Shown here piece after piece: positions 41,641 to 51,787 of a DNA stretch of 64,000 nt (positions are counted from its first letter, which is position 1; each line of letters begins with the position of its first letter). The DNA comes from an uncultured Rikenellaceae bacterium. Its GTDB lineage: Bacteria > Bacteroidota > Bacteroidia > Bacteroidales > Rikenellaceae. The DNA lies in assembly GCA_949287525.1 (NCBI GenBank), contig CASEGL010000001.1, positions 1-64,000 of the forward strand. The letters are read 5' to 3'. The notes under the pieces were generated by a model. The model did not search any database, was not told where the DNA came from, and saw only the letters and a list, made by a program, of their open reading frames with translations. The position numbers and the translations under genes were made by a program.

Positions 41641-42462
41641 TCAGCGGGCAAAAATAACAAAATAAGCAAAAACGAACGGTACGGAGAAGATGAGTGCATC
41701 GAAACGGTCCATGAACCCTCCGTGTCCGGGCAGTATCGCACCGGAATCCTTCACACCGGCCGAGCGCTTGAACATCGACTCGACCAGATCGCCCAGTACA
41801 CCGCTCACCACCACTACAAGAGCCAGGCCGCCCCACCAAAAGAGGCTCTCGCCGCGAAGCCACCCGCACAGCACGCCGAAGGCTACGGCAAAAACAAGAC
41901 CGCCGCAGAATCCTTCCCACGATTTTTTGGGCGACACCCTCTCAAACATGTGGTGCCGTCCCAGGGTCACGCCGGTCAGGTAGGCAAAAATATCGTTTAC
42001 CCACACCGTAAAGATGTAGCACAGCACCAGCCTGGCATCGTAAAAGCCTTCGGAGAAGGCCACAAAACACATCAACGCCATCGGCAGCGCGGCATACATG
42101 ATGCCGCCTACGGCCACCGAAATGTTCAGGAACGGCTCCGGCTGACGGTGCATCAACTCGCGGGCAAAGATAATGAAGATCAGCGGGAAGAAAAGCGACA
42201 GCCATTCGATTGCCAGCGTACCGCGGGCTACCAGAAAACTCATCGCCACCCCTACGGCGCCCACAACGACCGGATACATCCGTTCGATCCGAATCTCTTT
42301 CCGAGCCGCCATCCGGTAGAACTCCCACATGCTGCCGACGCAGATCGTCAGCAGCAACGCCACAAAACCGTACTCGGAGACGAACACAGCCCCCGTCACG
42401 ATCAGCAACAACGCGGCGCCGGTCAGCGTTCTCACGGCCAGTTCTTTGCCAAATTTTGCCAT
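41641..42462 (-). CDS. cdsA: Phosphatidate cytidylyltransferase
   Basis: Makes CDP-diacylglycerol from phosphatidic acid and CTP at the inner membrane. It has 273 residues and about eight helices. The family signature is near the C-terminus: SGVLGDLVESMFKRSAGVKD, then PGHGGFMDRFDAL with the metal-binding Asp residues. SPKKSWEGFCGGL precedes it. It has its own TACATTTG box at 42531 downstream of the ftsH terminator, and psd follows after 43 nt. Confidence 0.95.
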   Translation of the reverse strand: MAKFGKELAVRTLTGAALLLIVTGAVFVSEYGFVALLLTICVGSMWEFYRMAARKEIRIERMYPVVVGAVGVAMSFLVARGTLAIEWLSLFFPLIFIIFARELMHRQPEPFLNISVAVGGIMYAALPMALMCFVAFSEGFYDARLVLCYIFTVWVNDIFAYLTGVTLGRHHMFERVSPKKSWEGFCGGLVFAVAFGVLCGWLRGESLFWWGGLALVVVVSGVLGDLVESMFKRSAGVKDSGAILPGHGGFMDRFDALIFSVPFVFAYFVIFAR

Positions 42463-42530
42463 AATCTCGTTGTTCTTCTCTCAGATTGTCTGCACGGTAC
42501 GCGACAGCACCGTCTTTCCCCGTAAATGGA

Positions 42531-42538
42531 CAAATGTA
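42531..42538 (-). promoter_or_regulatory. -7 box TACATTTG for cdsA
   Basis: TAnnTTTG match 68 nt before the cdsA ATG. Confidence 0.6.
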
Positions 42539-42663
42539 GGCAATAAAATCGGAACGTCCGCCATTGCACTCCGAAAAAACCTCCTGCGGTTCGAAAACAC
42601 ATGTCTCTTTCGCCCGATCGTGGCATTCCGGCGCCTGTTCGGCCGGTTTCCGCCGGACAAACG

Positions 42664-42704
42664 AAACGGGAGACTGCGCACCCTTCGATGCGCAATCTCC
42701 CGTA
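42664..42704 (-). terminator. ftsH terminator
   Basis: Fourteen-bp stem (42669-42682 with 42691-42704; one G-U pair on the minus strand) followed by TTTCGTTT. Confidence 0.8.
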
Positions 42705-42731
42705 TTCTCTCGGCTTCCGCCGGCAAACACC

Positions 42732-44801
<2,070 letters not shown>

Positions 44802-44873
44802 CTATATTCGGTTACATGTTTCTGCGCCGTCTCTCCGGCGCGAGATAATAACGCATTCGCCGACGATTTAGTA

Positions 44874-45227
44874 TCATGCCTCCCACTCGCCGTGCCGCGT
44901 CGAGGGCGCATCGGCCCACAGCTCCTCAAGCCGGTAGAACTCGCGAGCCTGGGTCTGGAAGATATGGACCATCACATCCATGTAATCCACCACAACCCAC
45001 ACGGCGTTCTGCATGCCTTCGATCCGGCGGGGCTTTTCGCCCAGCGTTTCCAGCACTTTCTCCTCGATGCCGTCGGCAATGGCGGCCACCTGCGTGGTCG
45101 ATTCGGCGCTGCATACCACGAAAGCGTCCGTCACCGCGCCGTCGATGCCGGTCAGGTCGATCGACAGTATGTTGTTTCCTTTCTTGTCTTCGATCGCCGA
45201 GACGATCGTTTCCAGTAATTTGCTCAT
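44874..45227 (-). CDS. rsfS: Ribosomal silencing factor RsfS
   Basis: Encodes 117 residues. RsfS/Iojap binds L14 and blocks subunit joining when nutrients are low. Motifs are DAFVVCSAESTTQVAAIAD, then KPRRIEGMQNAVWVVVDYMDVMVHIF and FYRLEELWADAP, as in the family. A TACCTTTG box is at 45295-45302. ftsH follows on the same strand. Confidence 0.96.
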   Translation of the reverse strand: MSKLLETIVSAIEDKKGNNILSIDLTGIDGAVTDAFVVCSAESTTQVAAIADGIEEKVLETLGEKPRRIEGMQNAVWVVVDYMDVMVHIFQTQAREFYRLEELWADAPSTRHGEWEA

Positions 45228-45294
45228 AGATTTCTATTCAAAAACTTGTTTCGTCCCCTCGTCCGCCGGGTCGGAAGGCCCGTCACGAAGCGGA

Positions 45295-45302
45295 CAAAGG
45301 TA
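45295..45302 (-). promoter_or_regulatory. -7 box TACCTTTG for rsfS-ftsH
   Basis: TAnnTTTG match 67 nt before rsfS. Confidence 0.6.
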
Positions 45303-45341
45303 CGTTTTTTTCGTCACATACACACAACGCGCAGCCCGCCG

Positions 45342-46241
45342 CTACGACTCCAGTTTCGAGGCGACCGAAGCGACCGATTCGCGCAGCTTGCGCACGATCG
45401 AGTCCTTCACATAGGTGCGCCGCACGGCGATGGCTATTTTGCGCGACACGGCGCCCTTGGCCAGCGGCTTCACCTGGCTGCGGTGTTCCTGCGGCACATA
45501 GGGTACGGCCATGGCGGGGATGATCGTCATGAACTCGGTGCTGTCCACAATGCGCATGAGCGTCTCCAGCGATCCGCTCTCGAAATAGTACGATCCGTGT
45601 CCGGCACCGCGCGAGGGACACAGGTCGAGGATCTGGTCACGGAAGCAGTGTCCCTCGGACAGGAGCAGCATCTCCTTCAGGTCGAGGTCTTCGAGGCGCA
45701 CGTTGGCCCGTTCGTAGAGACGGTGTTCGGGCGACACGTAGGCATAGAAACGGTCGTCGAACACGCAGTCCTCGCTGATGCCTTCGGGACAGGTTCCTCC
45801 GGCGAGGATGGCGGCGTCGATCTCGTCGTGTTCCATGGCGCGGATGATCTGCGGCGTAATCATCTCCTTGATTTCGAGATGGACATCGGGACACCGCTGC
45901 GCAAAGTCCTGCACCATGCAGGGCAGCAGGTAGGGCGCAATGGTGGGGATGACCCCCAAGCGCAGCACGCCCGACACGGTTCCCTTCAGCACGGCCACAT
46001 CCTCGTACACCGAGTTGAACACCTTGACCACGTCGCGCGCCCGCGCAACGACGGCCTCGCCGGCCTGCGTCAGCACGACGGGTTTCTTGGAGCGGTCGAG
46101 CAGCACGACGCCCAGTTCCTCCTCCAGATTCTTGATCTGCATGCTCAACGACGGCTGCGTCACGAAGCAGCGTTCGGCCGCCTGCGAGAAACTGCCGAAA
46201 TTGGCAACGGCCAACAAATATTCCAGTTGAACGATGGTCAT
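45342..46241 (-). CDS. oxyR: Peroxide-sensing LysR-type regulator OxyR
   Basis: A 299-residue LysR regulator: N-terminal winged helix (TIVQLEYLLAVANFGSFSQAAERCFVTQPSLSMQI), then a periplasmic-binding-protein-like sensor. The redox cysteines fall exactly at 199 and 208 (GHCFRDQILDLC), as in Escherichia coli OxyR, so it should sense hydrogen peroxide by disulfide formation. AhpC and Dps in this window are likely targets. A TATATTTG box lies 28 nt upstream. An extra Cys151 (GGTCPEG) and Cys159 are also present. Confidence 0.96.
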   Translation of the reverse strand: MTIVQLEYLLAVANFGSFSQAAERCFVTQPSLSMQIKNLEEELGVVLLDRSKKPVVLTQAGEAVVARARDVVKVFNSVYEDVAVLKGTVSGVLRLGVIPTIAPYLLPCMVQDFAQRCPDVHLEIKEMITPQIIRAMEHDEIDAAILAGGTCPEGISEDCVFDDRFYAYVSPEHRLYERANVRLEDLDLKEMLLLSEGHCFRDQILDLCPSRGAGHGSYYFESGSLETLMRIVDSTEFMTIIPAMAVPYVPQEHRSQVKPLAKGAVSRKIAIAVRRTYVKDSIVRKLRESVASVASKLES

Positions 46242-46269
46242 ATCTACTCTTCAAACTTATCAGGAAATG

Positions 46270-46277
46270 CAAATATA
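46270..46277 (-). promoter_or_regulatory. -7 box TATATTTG for oxyR
   Basis: TAnnTTTG match 28 nt before the ATG. Confidence 0.6.
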
Positions 46278-46349
46278 TCAAATTTCCCTATAAACAACGT
46301 CATCCGCCCCTTTTTCCGTATCCGCCTTCCCGACAAACCGTCTCCGGAA

Positions 46350-46970
46350 TCACAGCAGCCCCGCCGCCTCGAACAGGCGGCGGTAGACGGCCGCCTTCTC
46401 CTCCAGCGGTTTGGGATAGGCGCGCGAGGAGGAGGGCATCCGCCAGAATTGCACGGTGCGTCCCGCCAGCGTCACCTCCACGCAGCCACCCACCGGAGGC
46501 TGCGCGCAACCGACCGCCTCGGCAAACGTATCGGCCGCCTTCTGTCCCGTGACGGCCACCGCGCGGCACGCCGGCAGCCGGCCGAGCAGCGCGGCCGGAT
46601 CGACCGGCCGCACCACCTCCAGGAACTTGTCCGACGCATTGTCCCGGGTGCGAATCACCTCCTCCGCCGTGTCGTAGAGGGCGATGCCCCGCTCGGTGCA
46701 GAAGGCGACGATCCGTTCGCGGTCAAACCGGCGGCTGCCCGGCACGACAAAGCGGTCGCGGTCGCCGAAAAATACCGTTCCCACAATCCGCCACATGTCG
46801 TTCTGGAAGTTGGGGTAAAAGAACTCCATCGACCACCGCTCCCGCTTGGGCGGAAAACTGCCCAGCATCAGCAGCCGCGCTCCCTCGGGCAGAAAGGGCG
46901 GCAGCGGATGGCTCTCCGCCCCGCATTCCGCCGCTCCGCCGTCCGGACGGCGGCACTCCTTTTTCTCCAT
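46350..46970 (-). CDS. Uracil-DNA glycosylase family protein
   Basis: A 206-residue protein with the UDG-superfamily layout: first motif LLMLGSFPPKRERWSMEFFY, internal YDTAEEVIRTRDNASDKF, and a final MPSSSRAYPKPLEEKAAVY corresponding to the DNA-intercalating loop. The usual catalytic Asn or Asp of motif A is not at the standard spot (LGSFPP), so the base specificity is open. It probably excises a damaged or modified base. The DUF1848 gene ends 16 nt upstream on the same strand, so the two probably form an operon. Confidence 0.8.
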   Translation of the reverse strand: MEKKECRRPDGGAAECGAESHPLPPFLPEGARLLMLGSFPPKRERWSMEFFYPNFQNDMWRIVGTVFFGDRDRFVVPGSRRFDRERIVAFCTERGIALYDTAEEVIRTRDNASDKFLEVVRPVDPAALLGRLPACRAVAVTGQKAADTFAEAVGCAQPPVGGCVEVTLAGRTVQFWRMPSSSRAYPKPLEEKAAVYRRLFEAAGLL

Positions 46971-46986
46971 ATCGCTATGCTTTATT

Positions 46987-48087
46987 TTAATGTTTCATTC
47001 CGCCGCACGCCGCATCGGGAAAGGACTCCTCGCCGGTGAGGGTTCCGCCCTCCGGACATCCGGCATGGCGCAGCCGGTTGGCCGCCACCCGTTCGGCCGA
47101 CGAGGTGGCATAACAGTAGGCACACCCGTGGGGACAGGTATCGTAGGCTCCCACATCGACGCTGGCCGCACAGCCGCAGCCGGTGCGCTGCCCCGAAGCC
47201 GCCGGACGGCGCACCCGACGCACCCGCACGCCGTCGCCCGCCCAGACGGTCTCGCCCACCGCGGCGGAAGTCCCGCCGAACAGCTCCGCACCGTCGCACT
47301 CCACAGCCAGCCCCAGCGCCGCCATCAGCGGCGCGTCGTCATGAGCCAGCCGCGCAATCAGCCGGTCGTCCACGCAACGGCCGTGTTCGATGCCCCACGC
47401 GGAGAGATCGACCGCCTCGGCACAGGTCATCAAACGATACCCCCACCGGCCGTTCAGCGCGGCAAGCTCCCGTGCGAAACAACGCATTTCGGGAAGCGTC
47501 CACTCGCGCCAGCCGCCACCCGATGCGGCGAGCCGACGGCGCACCTTGCCATAGGCCGCAATGTCGGCAAAGCTGAAAACCAGCCGCTCGGTGGCTCCGT
47601 GCAGCCGATCGCCGATACGGGCCACGCGCTCCAGCAGTTCGTCCGCCCCAAGCCGGTCGGAGATCATCAGCGGATCGACGCGCCACACGACCCGTTCCGG
47701 CCCCAGCCGGTCGGCCAGCCGGAGAAAGGTGTCGAGGCGCTGCTCCAGCGGCGGCACGCCGCCCTCCAGCCCCTCGCGTCCGTAATCGTTCAGCGTGTAT
47801 TGGATGTAACAGCCGATGCCGCGTTCGCGCAGCTCATCCAGATGCGCCAGCAGCGGCGCCGGATTCTTCGACCAGAAAACGATGAACCGTGTGGCCGCAT
47901 ACGAAACACAACTCCAGCGCCCGTTGAAAGGGTTGCGGCAGGCCGAACAGCCCGCCCGCAGCCGGGCGAAAAACCAGTCGGCATAAAACGCCGGAATGTC
48001 GCACCGGCGGCTGGCCGACACGACAACCGGCTGCCGCACCGCCACCGCACGCCCACACGGCATCCCGCTCTGCGCCCTCTCTTTCAT
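46987..48087 (-). CDS. DUF1848 protein with C-terminal CxxxCxxC cluster
   Basis: A 366-residue protein of DUF1848. The N-terminal part has VVVSASRRCDIPAFYADWF, then WSKNPAPLLAHLDEL and ERVVWRVDPLMISDRLG, which look like TIM-barrel strands; the C-terminus has GCGCAASVDVGAYDTCPHGC with Cys318, 322 and 325 (C-x3-C-x2-C). That spacing is the radical-SAM [4Fe-4S] motif, but it lies at the end rather than the start of the barrel, which suggests a permuted fold. Function is unknown. The start MKERAQSGM is preferred; an ATG at 48174 is also in frame. It lies upstream of a UDG-like gene in the same direction. Confidence 0.75.
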   Translation of the reverse strand: MKERAQSGMPCGRAVAVRQPVVVSASRRCDIPAFYADWFFARLRAGCSACRNPFNGRWSCVSYAATRFIVFWSKNPAPLLAHLDELRERGIGCYIQYTLNDYGREGLEGGVPPLEQRLDTFLRLADRLGPERVVWRVDPLMISDRLGADELLERVARIGDRLHGATERLVFSFADIAAYGKVRRRLAASGGGWREWTLPEMRCFARELAALNGRWGYRLMTCAEAVDLSAWGIEHGRCVDDRLIARLAHDDAPLMAALGLAVECDGAELFGGTSAAVGETVWAGDGVRVRRVRRPAASGQRTGCGCAASVDVGAYDTCPHGCAYCYATSSAERVAANRLRHAGCPEGGTLTGEESFPDAACGGMKH

Positions 48088-48113
48088 GTCCGTTCTCCCC
48101 GTTCCGCAAACGA

Positions 48114-48152
48114 CCGCTCCGCCTGCGACGGTCGGTCGGACAGGCGGAGCGG
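48114..48152 (-). terminator. Terminator after iron alcohol dehydrogenase
   Basis: Perfect 12-bp stem (48114-48125 with 48141-48152) downstream of the dehydrogenase on the minus strand; the T run is weak. Confidence 0.6.
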
Positions 48153-48186
48153 ACATTCGGATGACGGAAGGCATTGCCTTCGGATA

Positions 48187-49332
48187 TTATTTTACGGCTT
48201 CGAGAATCCGGCGTGCGATCGTACCGTTCACGTTGCGTCCCTCGCCGAAGGCGACGCCGCGCTCGTTGAAACGGCGTTCGATCTCCAGAATGATATCCTC
48301 GCCGATGCCCACCTCGTGCAGGCGGGTCTGCAGGCCGAGCGAACGGAAGAAATTCTCCGTGGCGTCGATCGTCCGCGCGGCGCGCTCCTCGGGCGTACCG
48401 TCGTGGATGCCCCACACCCGCTCGCCGTACTGCAGGATCTTGGCCATCTTCTGGTCGCGCAGCACTTTCAGCAGGCCGGGGAAGACGATGGCCAGCGTAT
48501 GGCCGTGCGTGAGGCCGTTGATGGCCGTCAGTTCGTGGCCGATCTGATGGGTGGACCAGTCCTCCGTCACGCCCATCGCGATAAAGCCGTTCAGACCCGT
48601 CGTCGCGCACAACATGTAGTTGGCCATGCTGTCGTAGTCGTTTTCATTCTCCAGCACCGACGGGGCGATCTCCACCAGGGTCTGCAGGATGCCTTCGCTC
48701 CAGCGGTCCATCAGAGGCGACTCGCCCGCCACGGTCATGTACTGCTCCATCACGTGGATGAAGGTGTCGGCCATGCCGGCCGCACGCTGGTATTTGGGCA
48801 GCGAGAAGGTCGTCTGCGGGTCGAGTATCGAGAAACGCGGGTAATCGACCTTCATGCCGAACTTCTCCTTGGTCTCGATGCTCGAAATGACCGCATTGCG
48901 GTTCATCTCCGAGGCCGTGGCCGGCAGGGTCATCACGTCGCCGAAGGGCAGGATCTCGCCGATCAGCGCATTGTTGCGAACCAGATCCCACGCATCGCCG
49001 TTATACTTCACGGCCGCAGCGATCAGCTTCGTGCCGTCCAGCACGCTGCCTCCTCCAACCGCCAGCAGGTAATCGACGCCCCAGCGGCGGCACTGCTCAA
49101 CGGCCTTGCGCAGCGTCTCGATCTTCGGGTTCGGCTCGATGCCCCAGAACTCGATATAGTCGCGCCCCTTGAGGGCGGCCGTCACCTGGTCGTACACGCC
49201 GTTCTTCTTCACACTGCCGCCGCCGAAGGTTACCATCAGTTTACAGCCGGCCGGAATCTCCTCGGCCAGACGTGCGATCGTTCCCTTGCCGAAGATCAGC
49301 TTCGTGGGATTCCTGAACACAAAATTATTCAT
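48187..49332 (-). CDS. Iron-containing alcohol dehydrogenase (YqhD/BDH type)
   Basis: A 381-residue family III alcohol dehydrogenase. The NAD(P)-binding GGGSVLDGTKLIAA and the dehydroquinate-synthase-like iron site (ADTFIHVMEQYM, THQIGHELTAINGLTHGHTLAIV) with three His are present. YqhD-type enzymes reduce short aldehydes with NADPH. The N-terminus MNNFVFRNPTKLIFGKGTI is standard. It lies 68 nt downstream of the flavin reductase gene; whether they share a transcript is unclear. Confidence 0.93.
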   Translation of the reverse strand: MNNFVFRNPTKLIFGKGTIARLAEEIPAGCKLMVTFGGGSVKKNGVYDQVTAALKGRDYIEFWGIEPNPKIETLRKAVEQCRRWGVDYLLAVGGGSVLDGTKLIAAAVKYNGDAWDLVRNNALIGEILPFGDVMTLPATASEMNRNAVISSIETKEKFGMKVDYPRFSILDPQTTFSLPKYQRAAGMADTFIHVMEQYMTVAGESPLMDRWSEGILQTLVEIAPSVLENENDYDSMANYMLCATTGLNGFIAMGVTEDWSTHQIGHELTAINGLTHGHTLAIVFPGLLKVLRDQKMAKILQYGERVWGIHDGTPEERAARTIDATENFFRSLGLQTRLHEVGIGEDIILEIERRFNERGVAFGEGRNVNGTIARRILEAVK

Positions 49333-49400
49333 CGTTTTCTTCTCCTATTGTTTCGTTTGGTTTGGCTTGTTTCCGTAACACCGCCGCGCATCCTGCCGCC

Positions 49401-49919
49401 CTATTCGGGAATCCGGACATAGATCCGCTCGATGGCGCAAATGTAGATGTAATGGAAATCCTGTTCGGGATACCACACATCGATCAGGGTCTTGTCGATG
49501 AACTCGGCAGGCCCGAAACGGTCGCGATACAGCTTGCGGCACTCCATCACCAGTTCGGCGCCCTCAATGAAGGGTGTTCCTTCGGGAGTCCGCCCCACCG
49601 TCAATCCGGCATTGGCGATTTTATCCTCGTCGCGACCGCTGTGCGAACCGCAATAGGTCAGCGCGGCGCGGTACTCCTCTCCCATAAAGGAGAGTGTCAG
49701 CCGCTCCTGCGCATCGACGAACTCGCGCGTGTAACGCTGCGGCCGGATATAAACGGTTGCGGCAGGTGTACCCCAAACGAAGCCTATGCCGCCCCAACTG
49801 GCCGTCATCGTATCGCACTTTTCGCGGTTACCGGCCGTCACCAGCATCCACTGATTGCTGATCCTGTCGACCACATTGCCTTCCATCTTATCGACAGGCA
49901 CTACGCTATACCCTTTCAT
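49401..49919 (-). CDS. Flavin reductase family protein
   Basis: A 172-residue FMN-binding split-barrel protein. It shows NQWMLVTAGNREKCDTMTASWGG (FMN phosphate loop), VYIRPQRYTREF, and LTLSFMGEEYRAALTYCGSHSGRDEDK, typical of the family, with a C-terminal strand IYICAIERIYVRI. Substrate and partner are unknown; it may be a flavoredoxin-like electron carrier. Confidence 0.85.
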   Translation of the reverse strand: MKGYSVVPVDKMEGNVVDRISNQWMLVTAGNREKCDTMTASWGGIGFVWGTPAATVYIRPQRYTREFVDAQERLTLSFMGEEYRAALTYCGSHSGRDEDKIANAGLTVGRTPEGTPFIEGAELVMECRKLYRDRFGPAEFIDKTLIDVWYPEQDFHYIYICAIERIYVRIPE

Positions 49920-50113
49920 ATACGTTCGTTTTTACGGTTCGACAATGTCCCTGCCCCGTCAGGAGCTTTCTCGGACACACGGGCGACGACGCGTGCATTT
50001 CCGATCCGCACCGGCTTTTCCGCAGCCAGACGTCGCTACCTTTATGTAAAGATAGCATTTTTCCCGTTGCAAGACGCCCTTCCCCATTTTCTTCATATTT
50101 TTTTTACGGAAAA

Positions 50114-50144
50114 TTTGCAGATCCATTTTTTTCATATACCTTTG
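50114..50144 (+). promoter_or_regulatory. tRNA-Glu(UUC)-rpsT promoter
   Basis: TTTG (50114-50117), 19 nt, then TACCTTTG (50137-50144): one of the best promoter matches in the window. Confidence 0.85.
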
Positions 50145-50176
50145 CACCGCGAAAGTTCCCAAGGAACGATCCTGAT

Positions 50177-50248
50177 GGCCCATTCGTCTATCGGCTAGGA
50201 CGCAAGATTTTCATTCTTGAAAGAGGAGTTCGATTCTCCTATGGGCTA
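50177..50248 (+). tRNA. tRNA-Glu (anticodon UUC)
   Basis: Cloverleaf: acceptor GGCCCAT with ATGGGCT, D arm GTCTATCGGCTAGGAC, anticodon stem CAAGA/TCTTG with loop TTTTCAT (anticodon TTC, reading GAA), T arm GGAG-TTCGATT-CTCC. The discriminator is A at 50248; CCA is not encoded, unlike the tRNA-Glu at 29207. rpsT begins 29 nt later with no terminator between. Confidence 0.95.
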
Positions 50249-50277
50249 CAAACGATTTCAATAAGGAAAACAAAGAT

Positions 50278-50529
50278 ATGGCAAACTGCAAATCTGCACT
50301 CAAGAGGATTCGTCAGACTGAGGCTCATCGCCTTCAGAACAAATATTATCACAAGACTGCCCGCAACGCTGTGAAAGCTCTGCGCAACACGACGGACAAA
50401 GCGGCTGCAGAAGCATTGCTTCCGAAAGTAACGGCTATGCTCGACAAACTCGCCAAGAAGAACGTGATCCACGCAAACAAGGCGGGCAACCTGAAGGGCA
50501 GCATTCAGAAGCACGTAAACAACTTGTAA
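50278..50529 (+). CDS. rpsT: 30S ribosomal protein S20
   Basis: Encodes 83 residues: [26 protein letters not shown], followed by the helical [21 protein letters not shown], the S20 signature. It lies 29 nt after tRNA-Glu and has no separate promoter, so it is probably cotranscribed with that tRNA and released by processing. Confidence 0.97.
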   Translation: MANCKSALKRIRQTEAHRLQNKYYHKTARNAVKALRNTTDKAAAEALLPKVTAMLDKLAKKNVIHANKAGNLKGSIQKHVNNL

Positions 50530-50560
50530 TTGTACGGCTTACGCCGTTCCGACTATACGA

Positions 50561-50586
50561 GGGTATGCGCATAGCATACCCTTTTT
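50561..50586 (+). terminator. rpsT terminator
   Basis: Eight-bp stem GGGTATGC/GCATACCC (50561-50568 with 50574-50581) and TTTTT. Confidence 0.95.
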
Positions 50587-50715
50587 GCATGATACCCTGC
50601 GAGCGGCCGCTCCGCAGGGTTCTCCATGCAGCAAGACACGGGAAACAACATCTGCAGACAGGCCGACCTGTGCGGGAACCTCACCGGCGGCACCGGTTGT
50701 CCCATCTCCGAAACG

Positions 50716-50756
50716 GCAGCGCGCCGCATCCGGTCATCGGATGCGGCGCGCTGCCC
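50716..50756 (-). terminator. nfo terminator
   Basis: Perfect 18-bp GC-rich stem (50716-50733 with 50739-50756) downstream of nfo; the following T run is poor. Confidence 0.7.
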
Positions 50757-50804
50757 TGTGTATTGATCGGATTACCGGATCGGATTCCTCTTTCCGGCCG
50801 CACG

Positions 50805-51659
50805 CTACCGCGGCTGAGCGGCAAAGTCGTACAGCATGGCTATCTCGGCCGGCCAGCGATCGGGATCGGGCGTTTCGAGGATAAGCGGAATATTGTCGAA
50901 GCGGGCATCCGACGCAATGTAGCGGAACACCTCCAGGCCGATATGCCCCTCGCCCAGCGGCATGTGGCGGTCTACATGACTGCCGAGCGTCTTCATGGCA
51001 TCGTTCAGGTGCATGCCGCGCAGGTAACTCAGCGGCACGATGCTGTCCAGACGGGCAAAGGCCGCTTCGCACGCCGCGGCTGTCGAAAGGTCGTAACCGG
51101 CGGCAAAGGCGTGGCACGTATCGATGCAGTAGCCGACCCGCGACTTGTCCTCCACCTTGTCGATGATGTAGGCCAGATGCTCGAACGCAAAGCCCACATT
51201 GGATCCCTGCCCCGCCGTATTCTCGATGACGGCCGTCACGCCGCGGGTCCGGTCGAGGGCGATGTTGATGCTCTCGGCCACCCGATCCAGACACTGTTCG
51301 ACCGTAATTTTCCCCAGATGGCTGCCCGGATGGAAATTGAGCCTATCCAGGCCGAGCTGTTCGCACCGGCTCATCTCCTCGACAAACGCCTCGCGCGACT
51401 TCTGCAGGCCGTCCGCCTCGGGATGGCCGAGGTTGATCAGATAGCTGTCGTGGGGCAGAATGGCCTGCGGAGCATAGCCGCACTCGGTGCATGCACGGCG
51501 GAAGGCCTCGACGGTTTGCGGGTCGAGCGGGGCGGCATGCCACTGGCGCTGGTTCTTCGTGAAGAGGGCGAACGCTCCGGCACCGATGGCGCGGGCATTC
51601 AGCGGAGCGTTCTGCACGCCGCCCGATGCGCTGACATGGGCTCCAAAAAACTTTTTCAT
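50805..51659 (-). CDS. nfo: Endonuclease IV (AP endonuclease)
   Basis: A 284-residue zinc-dependent AP endonuclease. Three zinc motifs are visible: [26 protein letters not shown] equivalent at [13 protein letters not shown], and [18 protein letters not shown]; the N-terminus is [12 protein letters not shown] and the C-terminus has [12 protein letters not shown]. It repairs abasic sites and 3' blocks, fitting a strain that also carries AhpC, Dps and OxyR. The start is MKKFFGAH at 51659; the TATTTTTG box at 51680-51687 overlaps any longer start. Confidence 0.96.
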   Translation of the reverse strand: MKKFFGAHVSASGGVQNAPLNARAIGAGAFALFTKNQRQWHAAPLDPQTVEAFRRACTECGYAPQAILPHDSYLINLGHPEADGLQKSREAFVEEMSRCEQLGLDRLNFHPGSHLGKITVEQCLDRVAESINIALDRTRGVTAVIENTAGQGSNVGFAFEHLAYIIDKVEDKSRVGYCIDTCHAFAAGYDLSTAAACEAAFARLDSIVPLSYLRGMHLNDAMKTLGSHVDRHMPLGEGHIGLEVFRYIASDARFDNIPLILETPDPDRWPAEIAMLYDFAAQPR

Positions 51660-51679
51660 ACGCAATGAGTAAGGTTGCA

Positions 51680-51687
51680 CAAAAATA
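51680..51687 (-). promoter_or_regulatory. -7 box TATTTTTG for nfo
   Basis: TAnnTTTG match 20 nt before the nfo ATG. Confidence 0.65.
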
Positions 51688-51769
51688 TCTTTTTTTCCGC
51701 AAATCGGATCGGGCAGCCGGTCTTTCCCCTTTTTGCCGTTCCGTTTCCCCAGTTTTTACTACTTTTGTT

Positions 51770-51777
51770 TCGGCCAA
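51770..51777 (+). promoter_or_regulatory. -7 box TACTTTTG for DUF3078 operon
   Basis: TAnnTTTG match 10 nt before the ATG at 51788, giving a very short leader. Confidence 0.65.
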
Positions 51778-51787
51778 CCGACAAACC

